This document shows, piece by piece, positions 56,408 to 64,000 of a stretch of DNA of 64,000 bases. Every line of letters begins with the position of its first letter. The first letter of the stretch is position 1. A model generated the notes under the pieces. It made no database searches. It saw nothing but the letters and a program-made list of their open reading frames with translations, and was not told where the DNA came from. Both the position numbers and the translations under genes were made by a program. The stretch covers positions 62,001 through 126,000 of the forward strand of contig NZ_CP040781.1 in NCBI RefSeq assembly GCF_013463155.1, given 5' to 3'. This stretch comes from Staphylococcus sp. 17KM0847 (GTDB taxonomy: Bacteria; Bacillota; Bacilli; Staphylococcales; Staphylococcaceae).

Positions 56408-57591
56408 CACATCACTTAACAATTATTGGACTGGGAAACTATGGTTTAGACGAGTTACCGGTGAGTATTTATCGTCTTATTACACAGCAACAGCACCTTT
56501 ATGTGCGCACAGCAGATCATCCTGTTGTGCAAGAACTTAACTCTATTCAAATCACATCTTTTGATACCGTATATGAAGCAAAAGACACGTTTGAGGAAGT
56601 TTATGAAGCTATTGTGACACAATTGTTAGAAAAAGCACAAAGTGAAGATGTTATCTATGCGGTTCCAGGGCATCCACGTGTTGCAGAAACGACGACACAA
56701 TATTTGTTAACACGAGCCTCTGATTATGGTGTTACGGTTGAGATTAAAGGAGGGCGCAGCTTTATAGATGATATTTTTGCAGCGGTGAATGTAGATCCTA
56801 ATGATGGATTCACATTATTAGATGCCACTGCATTGGATGTGGCGGCGCTTAATTTGAGGACAGCGACGATTGTCACTCAAGTTTACAGTGATATGGTTGC
56901 TGGGGCGTTAAAGTTAAGTTTGATGGAACGCTATCCAGATGATTTTGAGGTGATGATTGTCGATGGTGCACATCAGTCGGGTGCATCAGTGATAACTGTA
57001 CCCTTATACGAGTTAGATCATCATTCAAGTTTTACAAACTTGACGAGTGTGTTTATTCCTAAAGTGACACATGAAGAGCTGTTATATGGTGACTTTGATT
57101 TTGCTGATCAAGTGATCGCTCAGCTCGTCGATGATGAGACAGGATGTCCGTGGGATAAAGTACAGACACACGAATCATTGAAACGTTATTTATTAGAAGA
57201 AACATTTGAGTTGTTTGAGGCAATTGACAATGAAGATGACTGGCATATGATTGAAGAACTTGGAGATGTATTATTACAAGTGTTACTACATGCAAATATT
57301 GGTCGGAAAGAAGGATATATTGACACGCGTGAAATCATTGTAAGCATGACGAAAAAGATGATTCAACGTCATCCGCACGTGTTTGGAGACGGTTATGCGG
57401 ATAGTGTAGACGATGTGATGTCAATATGGAACAAACAAAAAGCAGCAGAAGGAAAACAGCCACGTATTAAGTTTGAAAAAGTATTTGCACGTCATTTTTT
57501 AAAACTTTATGATGAAGTTAAAAATAAAGACTTCACAGAAGAAATGCTTACAAATTATTTAATACAAGGAGGTTATCAGAATGAGACTTGA
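56404..57591 (+). CDS. YabN-type fusion: tetrapyrrole methylase-like plus MazG NTP pyrophosphohydrolase
   Basis: A 395-residue two-domain protein. Residues 1 to about 220 resemble SAM-dependent tetrapyrrole (corrin/porphyrin) methylases (TIIGLGNYGLDELPVSIYRL, YAVPGHPRVAE). From about 235 to 390 is a MazG domain with CPWDKVQTHESLKRYLLEET, the EExxE motif (EETFE) and ELGDVLLQV for metal and NTP binding. MazG domains remove abnormal nucleotides. The first domain's substrate is unknown. Overlaps both neighbours by a few bases. Confidence 0.92.
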   Translation: MTHHLTIIGLGNYGLDELPVSIYRLITQQQHLYVRTADHPVVQELNSIQITSFDTVYEAKDTFEEVYEAIVTQLLEKAQSEDVIYAVPGHPRVAETTTQYLLTRASDYGVTVEIKGGRSFIDDIFAAVNVDPNDGFTLLDATALDVAALNLRTATIVTQVYSDMVAGALKLSLMERYPDDFEVMIVDGAHQSGASVITVPLYELDHHSSFTNLTSVFIPKVTHEELLYGDFDFADQVIAQLVDDETGCPWDKVQTHESLKRYLLEETFELFEAIDNEDDWHMIEELGDVLLQVLLHANIGRKEGYIDTREIIVSMTKKMIQRHPHVFGDGYADSVDDVMSIWNKQKAAEGKQPRIKFEKVFARHFLKLYDEVKNKDFTEEMLTNYLIQGGYQNET

Positions 57592-57835
57592 TAAGTATTT
57601 AAAGGTTTCTCGATTAATTAAAAGACGTACACTGGCAAAAGAGTTAAGTGACCAAGGGCGAGTATCAGTAAATGGTCAGGTTGCTAAAGCTGGAACCGCT
57701 ATCAAAGTTGGAGATGAACTTATTATTCAGTTTGGTCAAAAAGTTGTGACAGTTAAAGTAACAGCTTTAAATGAGCATGCGACGAAAGAAAACGCTAAAG
57801 GAATGTATGAACTGATGAATGAAGCACGTATTTAG
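57581..57835 (+). CDS. rqcP: RqcP (YabO), S4-domain ribosome quality control factor
   Basis: An 84-residue protein made of one S4 RNA-binding domain (MRLDKYLKVSRLIKRRTLAK and GRVSVNGQVAKAG). In Bacillus, RqcP works with RqcH in adding alanine tails to nascent chains on split 50S subunits. AAGGAGG precedes the ATG, and the gene overlaps the end of mazG by 11 bases. It precedes divIC as in other Bacillota. Confidence 0.92.
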   Translation: MRLDKYLKVSRLIKRRTLAKELSDQGRVSVNGQVAKAGTAIKVGDELIIQFGQKVVTVKVTALNEHATKENAKGMYELMNEARI

Positions 57836-57864
57836 TAAAGCGAATTAAGGAAAGGTGACGCTGC

Positions 57865-58248
57865 ATGAGTAAGAAAGTTAAAGGTATAGGCAATCAATAT
57901 ACGTCAGAAGCCAATGCAAAACGCCAAAGACATGAACGTCGCAAACAAGTTGTTAAAAAGCGTATTACAGTATTTGGTGGTACCCTTCTTGCTATTATTA
58001 TCGTTTTACTAATAATGGTAGGCCTACAAATCCGTAGTAACTATGAAGCATCTCAGGAACGGCAAGCCAAAGAAGAAACTTATCAAAAAATACAAGATGA
58101 AGAAATTGAATTAAAAGAACAGCTTAACAATTTAAACGATGATGAGTACATTGAGAAGATTGCACGTGATGAGTACTATTTGAGCAATGATGGTGAAATT
58201 ATTTTTAAGTTGCCGGAAGAACAAGAAGATCATAAAAAGAAAGAATAG
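57865..58248 (+). CDS. divIC: septum formation initiator DivIC
   Basis: A 127-residue bitopic division protein that joins FtsL and DivIB at the septum. A basic cytoplasmic N-terminus (1-32), one membrane helix (about 33-54), then an extracellular coiled coil (about 60-95) and the conserved IEKIARDEYYLSNDGEIIF ending. AAAGGTGA precedes the ATG. Sits between rqcP and the S1-domain gene. Confidence 0.94.
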   Translation: MSKKVKGIGNQYTSEANAKRQRHERRKQVVKKRITVFGGTLLAIIIVLLIMVGLQIRSNYEASQERQAKEETYQKIQDEEIELKEQLNNLNDDEYIEKIARDEYYLSNDGEIIFKLPEEQEDHKKKE

Positions 58249-58406
58249 CTGAGATATATTTGTGGTGTAAAACTTTTGCACATAAAAGACCGATAGAAAT
58301 GATAAACGTTTGTAACCTAAGTAACAATGATATTTTATAATATACAGTATGTATCCTAGGCGCATGCACTAAAAAGTAAAGAAAATTGCTAAATGTTGTT
58401 TTGTCA

Positions 58407-58435
58407 TTGTGTAAATAGTCAAACAAACGTATAAT
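58407..58435 (+). promoter_or_regulatory. promoter of the S1-domain gene
   Basis: -35 TTGTGT (58407-58412), 17-base spacer, -10 TATAAT (58430-58435), 42 bases before the ATG. Confidence 0.6.
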
Positions 58436-58477
58436 AGAGTTAAATATCGAACATAATCGGGAGGATGCAGTAAAACA

Positions 58478-58855
58478 ATGTCAATCGAAGTAGGAAGTAA
58501 GGTCAAAGGTAAAGTCACTGGTATCAAAAAGTTTGGTGCGTTTGTGGAGTTACCGGGAGGAAAAAGTGGGCTTGTGCATATCAGTGAAGTTGCCGACAAT
58601 TATGTTGAGAATGTTGAAGACCATTTGTCAATGGGTGACGAAGTAGAGGTAAAAGTACTATCTATTGCAGACGATGGTAAAATTAGTTTATCGATTAAAA
58701 AGGCAAAAGAGCGTCCACGTCGCCAAAGACCGGCACAAAAACCAGAAGACTTTGAAAAAAAATTATCTAACTTCTTGAAAGATAGTGAAGATAAATTGAA
58801 TTCTGTAAAACGCCAAGCAGAATCGAGACGTGGTGGTCGCGGTTCACGTCGATAA
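58478..58855 (+). CDS. S1 RNA-binding domain protein (YabR/CvfD type)
   Basis: A 125-residue protein with one S1 OB-fold at 1-72 (GSKVKGKVTGIKKFGAFVEL, GLVHISEV, KVLSIADDGKISLSI), then a basic disordered tail ending RRGGRGSRR. General stress protein 13 and the regulator CvfD belong to this group and bind ribosomes or mRNA. GGGAGG precedes the ATG. It has its own promoter between divIC and tilS. Confidence 0.9.
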   Translation: MSIEVGSKVKGKVTGIKKFGAFVELPGGKSGLVHISEVADNYVENVEDHLSMGDEVEVKVLSIADDGKISLSIKKAKERPRRQRPAQKPEDFEKKLSNFLKDSEDKLNSVKRQAESRRGGRGSRR

Positions 58856-58952
58856 GTCATCGTAATGTAGGGGTTGAGAAACGAAGGGAACTTTGGATCT
58901 CAGCTCTTTTTTTCGCGTTTGAATGAACAGAGAGCATGGAGGGGGTTAAGCG

Positions 58953-60242
58953 ATGCAACAATTTTGGAAGCCGCAAGATCATCTTGTATTAGCCGTATCA
59001 ACAGGTATTGATAGTATGGTTTTGTTACATCAACTACATATGCATTATGCGCATACATATCGCGCGCTCACATGTTTACATGTTCATCATGGTTTACGAA
59101 AGGAATCAGATGAGGAAGCGCGGTTTATTACGGCATATTGTCGTGAACATAATATTCCCTTGCATATACATTATCTAGATTTGAGTGATCTTGTTGAAGC
59201 GGGACGTAGCATTCAACAGGAAGCGCGTGATTTAAGATATGCATGGTTTGATAATATGATGCATGACTTACGAGCTGATTATTTGTTGACAGCGCATCAC
59301 CTAGATGATCAATTGGAAACCATCTTTTATCGTGTATTCACAGGACGTACGAGTCGCAGTATGCTGGGTATGCGTTTATGTGAACAACGTACAGATTATC
59401 AGCTAGGTCGTCCATTACTTGATCAAACAAAATCTCAAATTCGTGACTATCAAGGTCAATACGAAGTCCCTTATTATGAAGACGCAAGTAATCAGATTAA
59501 CAGTTATGTACGCAATGATATCAGAAATAGATTATTGCCTGAAATTGAGCGTAATACACAGCTACAATCTACACAGTTATTAAAGTTAATGGATATTCAT
59601 ACAGAGGCGATGATGTTGTTTAAGCAGCAAGCACAAGATTTTATTACACAGCATGCGATACGACAAAACAAACATAGATGGATTATTTTGAGAAAAGCAT
59701 TCAATCCATTGCCACTGCATGTTAAAATGAGTGTCTTGGACCAAATACTTTCCCACTTTGAGAAAGATATATCTGTGAGTGATAAAGCCTATCAAGATTG
59801 GTTCCTTAAAATAGAGGGAGCCGTCGTACAAACATCACTCATGCGTACAAACAAATGGCATGTACAAATTGTGTATGATAAATTAATCATAGCTCAACCA
59901 GAGGATGATGGTGTTATAGAATCACAGGTTATCACAGAGACAGGAATATATCGGTTTGGTTCATATCAGGTTACAATTGCACAAGATGTATTAGATACAT
60001 ATGGTGTACTTTATATGCGCTCGCGTCAATCAGGTGACCGTATCTTAATCCATAATGGACATCATAAAAAAGTGACGCGTTTAATGATTGACTGTAAAGT
60101 ACCGCAGTTTTTACGTGATCGTATACCGCTTGTTGTATCAGAAGAGGGTATAGTTCTAGCGGTAGGGACATATTATCAATACAATACAAATAAATATACA
60201 ATCAACATTCAATACTTGGGAGATGACAGAAATGAAAAATGA
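58953..60242 (+). CDS. tilS: tRNA(Ile)-lysidine synthase
   Basis: Adds lysine to C34 of the tRNA that reads AUA, an essential step. 429 residues: PP-loop STGIDS at 16-21 (second Gly replaced by Thr, as I recall for S. aureus too), LTAHHLDDQLET, and C-terminal substrate-binding domains with VRNDIRNRLLPEIE and FLRDRIPLVVSEEG. GGAGGGGG lies upstream of the ATG. Its end overlaps hpt. Confidence 0.95.
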   Translation: MQQFWKPQDHLVLAVSTGIDSMVLLHQLHMHYAHTYRALTCLHVHHGLRKESDEEARFITAYCREHNIPLHIHYLDLSDLVEAGRSIQQEARDLRYAWFDNMMHDLRADYLLTAHHLDDQLETIFYRVFTGRTSRSMLGMRLCEQRTDYQLGRPLLDQTKSQIRDYQGQYEVPYYEDASNQINSYVRNDIRNRLLPEIERNTQLQSTQLLKLMDIHTEAMMLFKQQAQDFITQHAIRQNKHRWIILRKAFNPLPLHVKMSVLDQILSHFEKDISVSDKAYQDWFLKIEGAVVQTSLMRTNKWHVQIVYDKLIIAQPEDDGVIESQVITETGIYRFGSYQVTIAQDVLDTYGVLYMRSRQSGDRILIHNGHHKKVTRLMIDCKVPQFLRDRIPLVVSEEGIVLAVGTYYQYNTNKYTINIQYLGDDRNEK

Positions 60243-60771
60243 CTTGAAAGAAATTTTATTGACGGAGCAAGATATTCAAGATATTTGTGTGGAACTCGGT
60301 CGTGTGTTAACAGAAGACTACAAAGGGAAAGACTTGTTTTGTGTAGGGATTTTAAAAGGTTCTGTTTTATTTATGACAGATTTGATTAAACATATAGATA
60401 CACATTTATCCATTGATTTTATGGATGTATCTAGCTATCACGGAGGAACGGAGTCAACAGGAGAAGTTCAAATTTTGAAAGATCTTAGTACGTCAATTGA
60501 AAATAAAGACGTTTTGATTATTGAAGATATTTTAGAAACGGGAACAACCTTGAAGTCGATTACTGAGTTATTGGAGTCACGCCGTGTGAACTCATTAGAG
60601 ATTGTCACATTGCTTGATAAGCCTAATCGTCGTAAAGCAGATATCGAAGCAAAATATGTGGGGAAAGTTATTCCAGATGAGTTTGTAGTAGGTTACGGTT
60701 TAGACTACCAAGAAAAGTATCGTAACTTGCCATACATTGGTACATTAAAACCTGAAATTTATGCGCATTAG
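60232..60771 (+). CDS. hpt: hypoxanthine phosphoribosyltransferase
   Basis: Purine salvage: converts hypoxanthine (and guanine) to IMP (GMP) with PRPP. 179 residues, with FCVGILKGSVLFMTDLI and the PRPP motif VLIIEDILETGTT (about 95-107). Start ATG 60232, 9 bases after GGGAG; ATG 60223 has no spacing. Overlaps the end of tilS. In Bacillus, TilS and HprT together activate ftsH, the next gene here. Confidence 0.95.
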   Translation: MKNDLKEILLTEQDIQDICVELGRVLTEDYKGKDLFCVGILKGSVLFMTDLIKHIDTHLSIDFMDVSSYHGGTESTGEVQILKDLSTSIENKDVLIIEDILETGTTLKSITELLESRRVNSLEIVTLLDKPNRRKADIEAKYVGKVIPDEFVVGYGLDYQEKYRNLPYIGTLKPEIYAH

Positions 60772-60924
60772 TATATCGTAAAGAAGCCACAATATTTATG
60801 AATGTGCACAGTAAATGAGTAAGACATTCAACAGTAGTGTAAAAAGCTCAATTACTAGCCACTTATGTTTATATTGTGGTAAAATTTTTGTTAGCTTTAT
60901 ATTTGGAGTAGGAGGAAACGTCGC

Positions 60925-62994
60925 ATGCAGAAAGCTTTTCGTAATGTGCTATTTATCGCACTGATTGGCGTCGTCATTTTTGGACTGTTTTCATGGATAA
61001 ATGGTAATGGTAATGTCCCAAAAGAGCTTACATATAATCAATTTATGCAAAAATTAGAAAAAGGTGATCTCAAATCATTAGAGATTCAACCTGAAAATAA
61101 TGTGTATAAGGTGAGCGGTAAGCTTAAAAACAATGATGACTTCGCGTCAACAATACTTTTTAATAACGATAAAGAACTTGATAAAGTGACAGAGACAGCT
61201 AAAGATCAAAAAGGATTAGAGTTTACAGTTAAAGAAGAAGAAGGACAGAGTGTATTTGTAAGTATTATTTCAACATTGATTCCTGTTTTAGTGATTGCAC
61301 TGCTCTTTATTTTCTTCTTGAGCCAAGCACAAGGTGGCGGCGGTGGCGGTCGTATGATGAACTTTGGGAAGTCCAAAGCGAAAATGTACGATAGTCAAAA
61401 AGGTCGTGTACGTTTCTCAGATGTAGCGGGAGCAGATGAAGAGAAGCAAGAACTTGTAGAAATTGTAGACTTCTTAAAAGATAATAAGAAATTTAAGCAA
61501 ATGGGATCACGTATTCCTAAAGGTGTCTTACTTGTTGGACCACCAGGGACAGGTAAAACTTTACTAGCACGTGCCGTTGCAGGCGAAGCAGGAGTGCCTT
61601 TCTTCTCAATTAGTGGTTCGGACTTTGTAGAGATGTTTGTAGGTGTTGGAGCGAGCCGTGTACGTGACTTGTTTGAAAATGCGAAAAAGAATGCACCGTG
61701 TATTATTTTTATCGATGAGATTGATGCAGTAGGTCGTCAACGTGGTGCAGGTGTTGGTGGCGGTCATGATGAACGTGAACAAACATTAAACCAATTGCTT
61801 GTCGAAATGGATGGATTTGGTGAAAATGAGAACATTATTATGATTGCAGCAACAAACCGTCCAGATATTTTAGATCCAGCGCTTTTACGCCCGGGTCGTT
61901 TTGACCGTCAAATTCAAGTGGGTCGTCCAGATGTAAAAGGGCGAGAAGCTATTTTACATGTACATGCAAAAAATAAACCATTAGATGAAACGGTAGATTT
62001 AAAAGCAATTGCACAAAGAACACCAGGCTTTTCAGGTGCAGATTTAGAAAACTTATTAAATGAAGCGTCGCTAGTTGCAGCACGTAGTGGCAAGAAGAAG
62101 ATTGATATGCGAGATATTGAAGAAGCGACAGACCGCGTGATTGCGGGACCTGCTAAAAAATCTCGTGTTATTTCAACAAAAGAGCGTAACATTGTTGCAC
62201 ATCATGAGGCAGGACATACAGTGATCGGTATGGTACTTGATGAAGCTGAAGTCGTGCATAAAGTAACTATTGTACCACGTGGTCAAGCAGGTGGTTATGC
62301 CATGATGTTACCTAAGCAGGATCGTTTCTTAATGACAGAACCAGAACTTTTAGACAAAATTTGTGGTCTGCTTGGTGGACGTGTAGCAGAAGATATCATT
62401 TTTGATGAGGTATCAACGGGTGCTTCTAATGATTTTGAACGTGCAACACAAATTGCACGCGAAATGGTTACTCAATATGGTATGAGTAAAAAACTTGGAC
62501 CATTACAATTTTCTCATGGTGGTGGGCAAGTCTTTCTAGGTAGAGAGATGTCAGGAGAACCAGAATATTCTGGGCAAATTGCTTTTGAAATTGACAAAGA
62601 AGTACAACGTATTATTAAAGAACAATATGAGCGTTGTAAACAAATTTTACTTGAACATGAATCACAATTGCGTCTCATTGCTGAAACACTATTAACAGAA
62701 GAAACGTTAGTAGCAGAGCAAATTCAAACATTATTCCATGAAGGTCATCTTCCTGAAGTGAATTATGATGAAGCAAAAGTTGTAGAACGCTCTGCTGATG
62801 ATGAATTTAGTGAAGGTAAGTATGGTAAGTCTTATGATGACATTCGTCGCGAGCAAGAAGAGATGACAAACCGTGCGAACCAAGGTACATCTGATCGTGA
62901 AGAAAGTCAAGAAACAGATGACACAACAGCATATGAGCAAGAACCAGAAATTGACAAACCGGGCGATGATCATTATACGCCGCCACGTCAATAG
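60925..62994 (+). CDS. ftsH: ATP-dependent zinc metalloprotease FtsH
   Basis: Membrane-bound AAA+ protease for quality control of membrane and regulatory proteins. 689 residues: two transmembrane helices (about 6-25 and 112-135) enclosing an extracytoplasmic domain, glycine-rich linker, Walker A GPPGTGKT (205-212), second region of homology [17 protein letters not shown], and the zinc site HEAGH (427-431). The acidic, Gln/Glu-rich C-terminal tail (about 620-689) is species-variable. AGGAGG precedes the ATG. Confidence 0.98.
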   Translation: MQKAFRNVLFIALIGVVIFGLFSWINGNGNVPKELTYNQFMQKLEKGDLKSLEIQPENNVYKVSGKLKNNDDFASTILFNNDKELDKVTETAKDQKGLEFTVKEEEGQSVFVSIISTLIPVLVIALLFIFFLSQAQGGGGGGRMMNFGKSKAKMYDSQKGRVRFSDVAGADEEKQELVEIVDFLKDNKKFKQMGSRIPKGVLLVGPPGTGKTLLARAVAGEAGVPFFSISGSDFVEMFVGVGASRVRDLFENAKKNAPCIIFIDEIDAVGRQRGAGVGGGHDEREQTLNQLLVEMDGFGENENIIMIAATNRPDILDPALLRPGRFDRQIQVGRPDVKGREAILHVHAKNKPLDETVDLKAIAQRTPGFSGADLENLLNEASLVAARSGKKKIDMRDIEEATDRVIAGPAKKSRVISTKERNIVAHHEAGHTVIGMVLDEAEVVHKVTIVPRGQAGGYAMMLPKQDRFLMTEPELLDKICGLLGGRVAEDIIFDEVSTGASNDFERATQIAREMVTQYGMSKKLGPLQFSHGGGQVFLGREMSGEPEYSGQIAFEIDKEVQRIIKEQYERCKQILLEHESQLRLIAETLLTEETLVAEQIQTLFHEGHLPEVNYDEAKVVERSADDEFSEGKYGKSYDDIRREQEEMTNRANQGTSDREESQETDDTTAYEQEPEIDKPGDDHYTPPRQ

Positions 62995-63004
62995 AGTATA
63001 TATG

Positions 63005-63037
63005 AGACCTTCTCACAATCAGTGAGGGGGTCTTTTT
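63005..63037 (+). terminator. ftsH terminator
   Basis: AGACC-TTCTCAC pairs with GTGAGG-GGGTCT around a short loop and is followed by TTTTTA. Confidence 0.88.
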
Positions 63038-63134
63038 ATGTTAGAAGGGTATACGAGTATTGGTTTGAGTAATGTAAGTGGGCAGTAGATTGAAACCTTA
63101 GTGCTAAAAAGGGCGTGTGCTGATAAGAAAGTGT

Positions 63135-63189
63135 GGAGGTGATTAAGCATTTGAATGGTATGTGTAAGTCATTTCAGTTGTACTTATGA
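63135..63189 (+). promoter_or_regulatory. possible leader mini-ORF before hslO
   Basis: GGAGGTGAT (63135-63143), a full match to the 16S 3' end, lies 7 bases before a TTG that opens a 12-codon frame (MNGMCKSFQLYL) ending at TGA 63187-63189. It lies 84 bases upstream of hslO. A translated leader or a relic; no proof. Confidence 0.35.
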
Positions 63190-63273
63190 GCATAGATGGT
63201 TATGATAATGCAACGTAGAAAAATGCGATAATACTAAAAATAGAGCGTATTGCATAAAAAGGAGATTAGACAG

Positions 63274-64000
63274 ATGACTCAAGATTATATTGTGAAAGCA
63301 CTTGCATTTGGCGGTGAAGTACGTGCATACAGTGCGAAAACAACAGATGCTATACAAGAAGCACAAACAGATCACTATACGTGGCCTACTGCTTCAGCAG
63401 CACTTGGACGTACGATGACAGCAACAGTAATGATGGGTGCTATGTTAAAAGGTGAACAGAAACTTACTGTAACGATAAATGGTGACGGCCCTATTGGTAA
63501 AGTTGTTGCAGATGCGAATGCGCAAGGGAAAGTGAGAGGGTATGTGACAAATCCACAGACGCATTTTCCACTTAATGCACAAGGTAAGTTAGATGTACGT
63601 CGGGCAGTGGGAACCAATGGTGCAATCAATGTTGTGAAAGATGTAGGTATGAGAGAGTATTACACGGGGAATAGTCCTATTGTATCTGGAGAATTAGGCG
63701 AAGATTTTACATATTACTTTGCGAATAGTGAACAGGTACCGTCATCAGTAGGTGTAGGTGTGCTTGTTAATCCAGATAATTCGATAAAAGCAGCAGGTGG
63801 CTTTATTATTCAAGTCATGCCGGAAGCTAAAGAAGAAACCATTGCCAAATTAGAAACGGCTATTAATGAGATGACGCCTGTATCACAATTAATTGATAAA
63901 GGCTATACACCAGAAGAAATGTTAAATGAAATTCTAGGTGCAGAAAATGTAGAGTTTTTAGAGACGTTACCTGTTGTGTTTGAATGTAACTGTGGTCACG
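63274..64000 (+). CDS. hslO: redox-regulated chaperone Hsp33, 3'-truncated by window edge
   Basis: The first 242 residues of Hsp33 (full length in staphylococci about 290). [34 protein letters not shown] and the long fold to residue 230 fit the family. The window ends just after the first redox motif CxC (ECNCGH); the second, CxxC, lies beyond. Oxidation of these cysteines releases zinc and activates the chaperone. AAAAGGAG precedes the ATG. Follows ftsH, as is usual. Confidence 0.95.
   Translation, partial: MTQDYIVKALAFGGEVRAYSAKTTDAIQEAQTDHYTWPTASAALGRTMTATVMMGAMLKGEQKLTVTINGDGPIGKVVADANAQGKVRGYVTNPQTHFPLNAQGKLDVRRAVGTNGAINVVKDVGMREYYTGNSPIVSGELGEDFTYYFANSEQVPSSVGVGVLVNPDNSIKAAGGFIIQVMPEAKEETIAKLETAINEMTPVSQLIDKGYTPEEMLNEILGAENVEFLETLPVVFECNCGH

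Noticed and set aside
58998..59015. TilS PP-loop reads STGIDS instead of SGGxDS, possible loss of activity
   Set aside because: As far as I recall the same variant occurs in S. aureus TilS, and the rest of the enzyme is intact.

Overview
This window is chromosomal DNA from a member of the genus Staphylococcus. The 16S/23S/5S genes, the YSIRK/LPXTG surface protein, the AT-rich composition and the staphylococcal gene orders (deoD-tet(38)-deoC-deoB; mqo divergent from lctP; treP-treC-treR; dnaX-ybaB-recR-rrn; tmk through ftsH-hslO) all agree. The 16S V1-V2 region and the divergence of many proteins from S. aureus suggest the hyicus/intermedius side of the genus, but I cannot fix a species by eye.

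Layout. Positions 1-8 kb are accessory-like: the end of an FtsX-type ABC permease with its ATPase, a membrane protein, an LPXTG surface protein with 54-bp repeats, a LysM domain and two diverged protein A-like helical modules, a WYL-type regulator, a lipoprotein, a broken gene for a small secreted peptide, an SdpI-family membrane protein and an MccF-like S66 peptidase. Positions 8-13 kb hold a nucleoside/deoxyribose catabolic operon (GntR-type regulator, deoD, tet(38)-type MFS exporter, deoC, deoB) preceded by two catabolite-responsive (cre) elements. Positions 13-18.5 kb carry a sirtuin, a DUF3169 membrane protein, a 33-residue microprotein, a malate/lactate:quinone oxidoreductase and the divergent L-lactate permease. 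Positions 18.6-22.6 kb are the trehalose PTS operon with its repressor and operators, followed by the SRP RNA gene.

From 22.9 kb onward the window is conserved core: an acetyltransferase, dnaX-ybaB-recR, one complete rRNA operon (tandem promoters, processing stems, no tRNA genes, terminator), then a long run of housekeeping genes on the plus strand. These cover DNA replication and repair (tmk, holB, yabA, mfd), c-di-AMP sensing (darA), RNA modification and processing (ricT, trmN6, rsmI, rnmV, rsmA, tilS), translation and ribosome upkeep (metG, rplY, pth, rqcP, S1-domain protein), cell envelope (ispE, glmU, MOP-family flippase, divIC), purine and PRPP metabolism (purR, prs, hpt), the regulators yabJ/spoVG, the FtsH protease and the start of the Hsp33 gene hslO, which runs off the right edge. 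Only an ArgO/LysE-type exporter (minus strand) and a roughly 730-bp gene-poor stretch before pth interrupt this run.

The observations most worth following are the protein A-like but degenerate surface protein, the cluster of a broken secreted peptide with two self-immunity-type protein families, the structured leader of rplY, the microprotein next to mqo, and the gene-poor region upstream of pth with candidate small-RNA signals.
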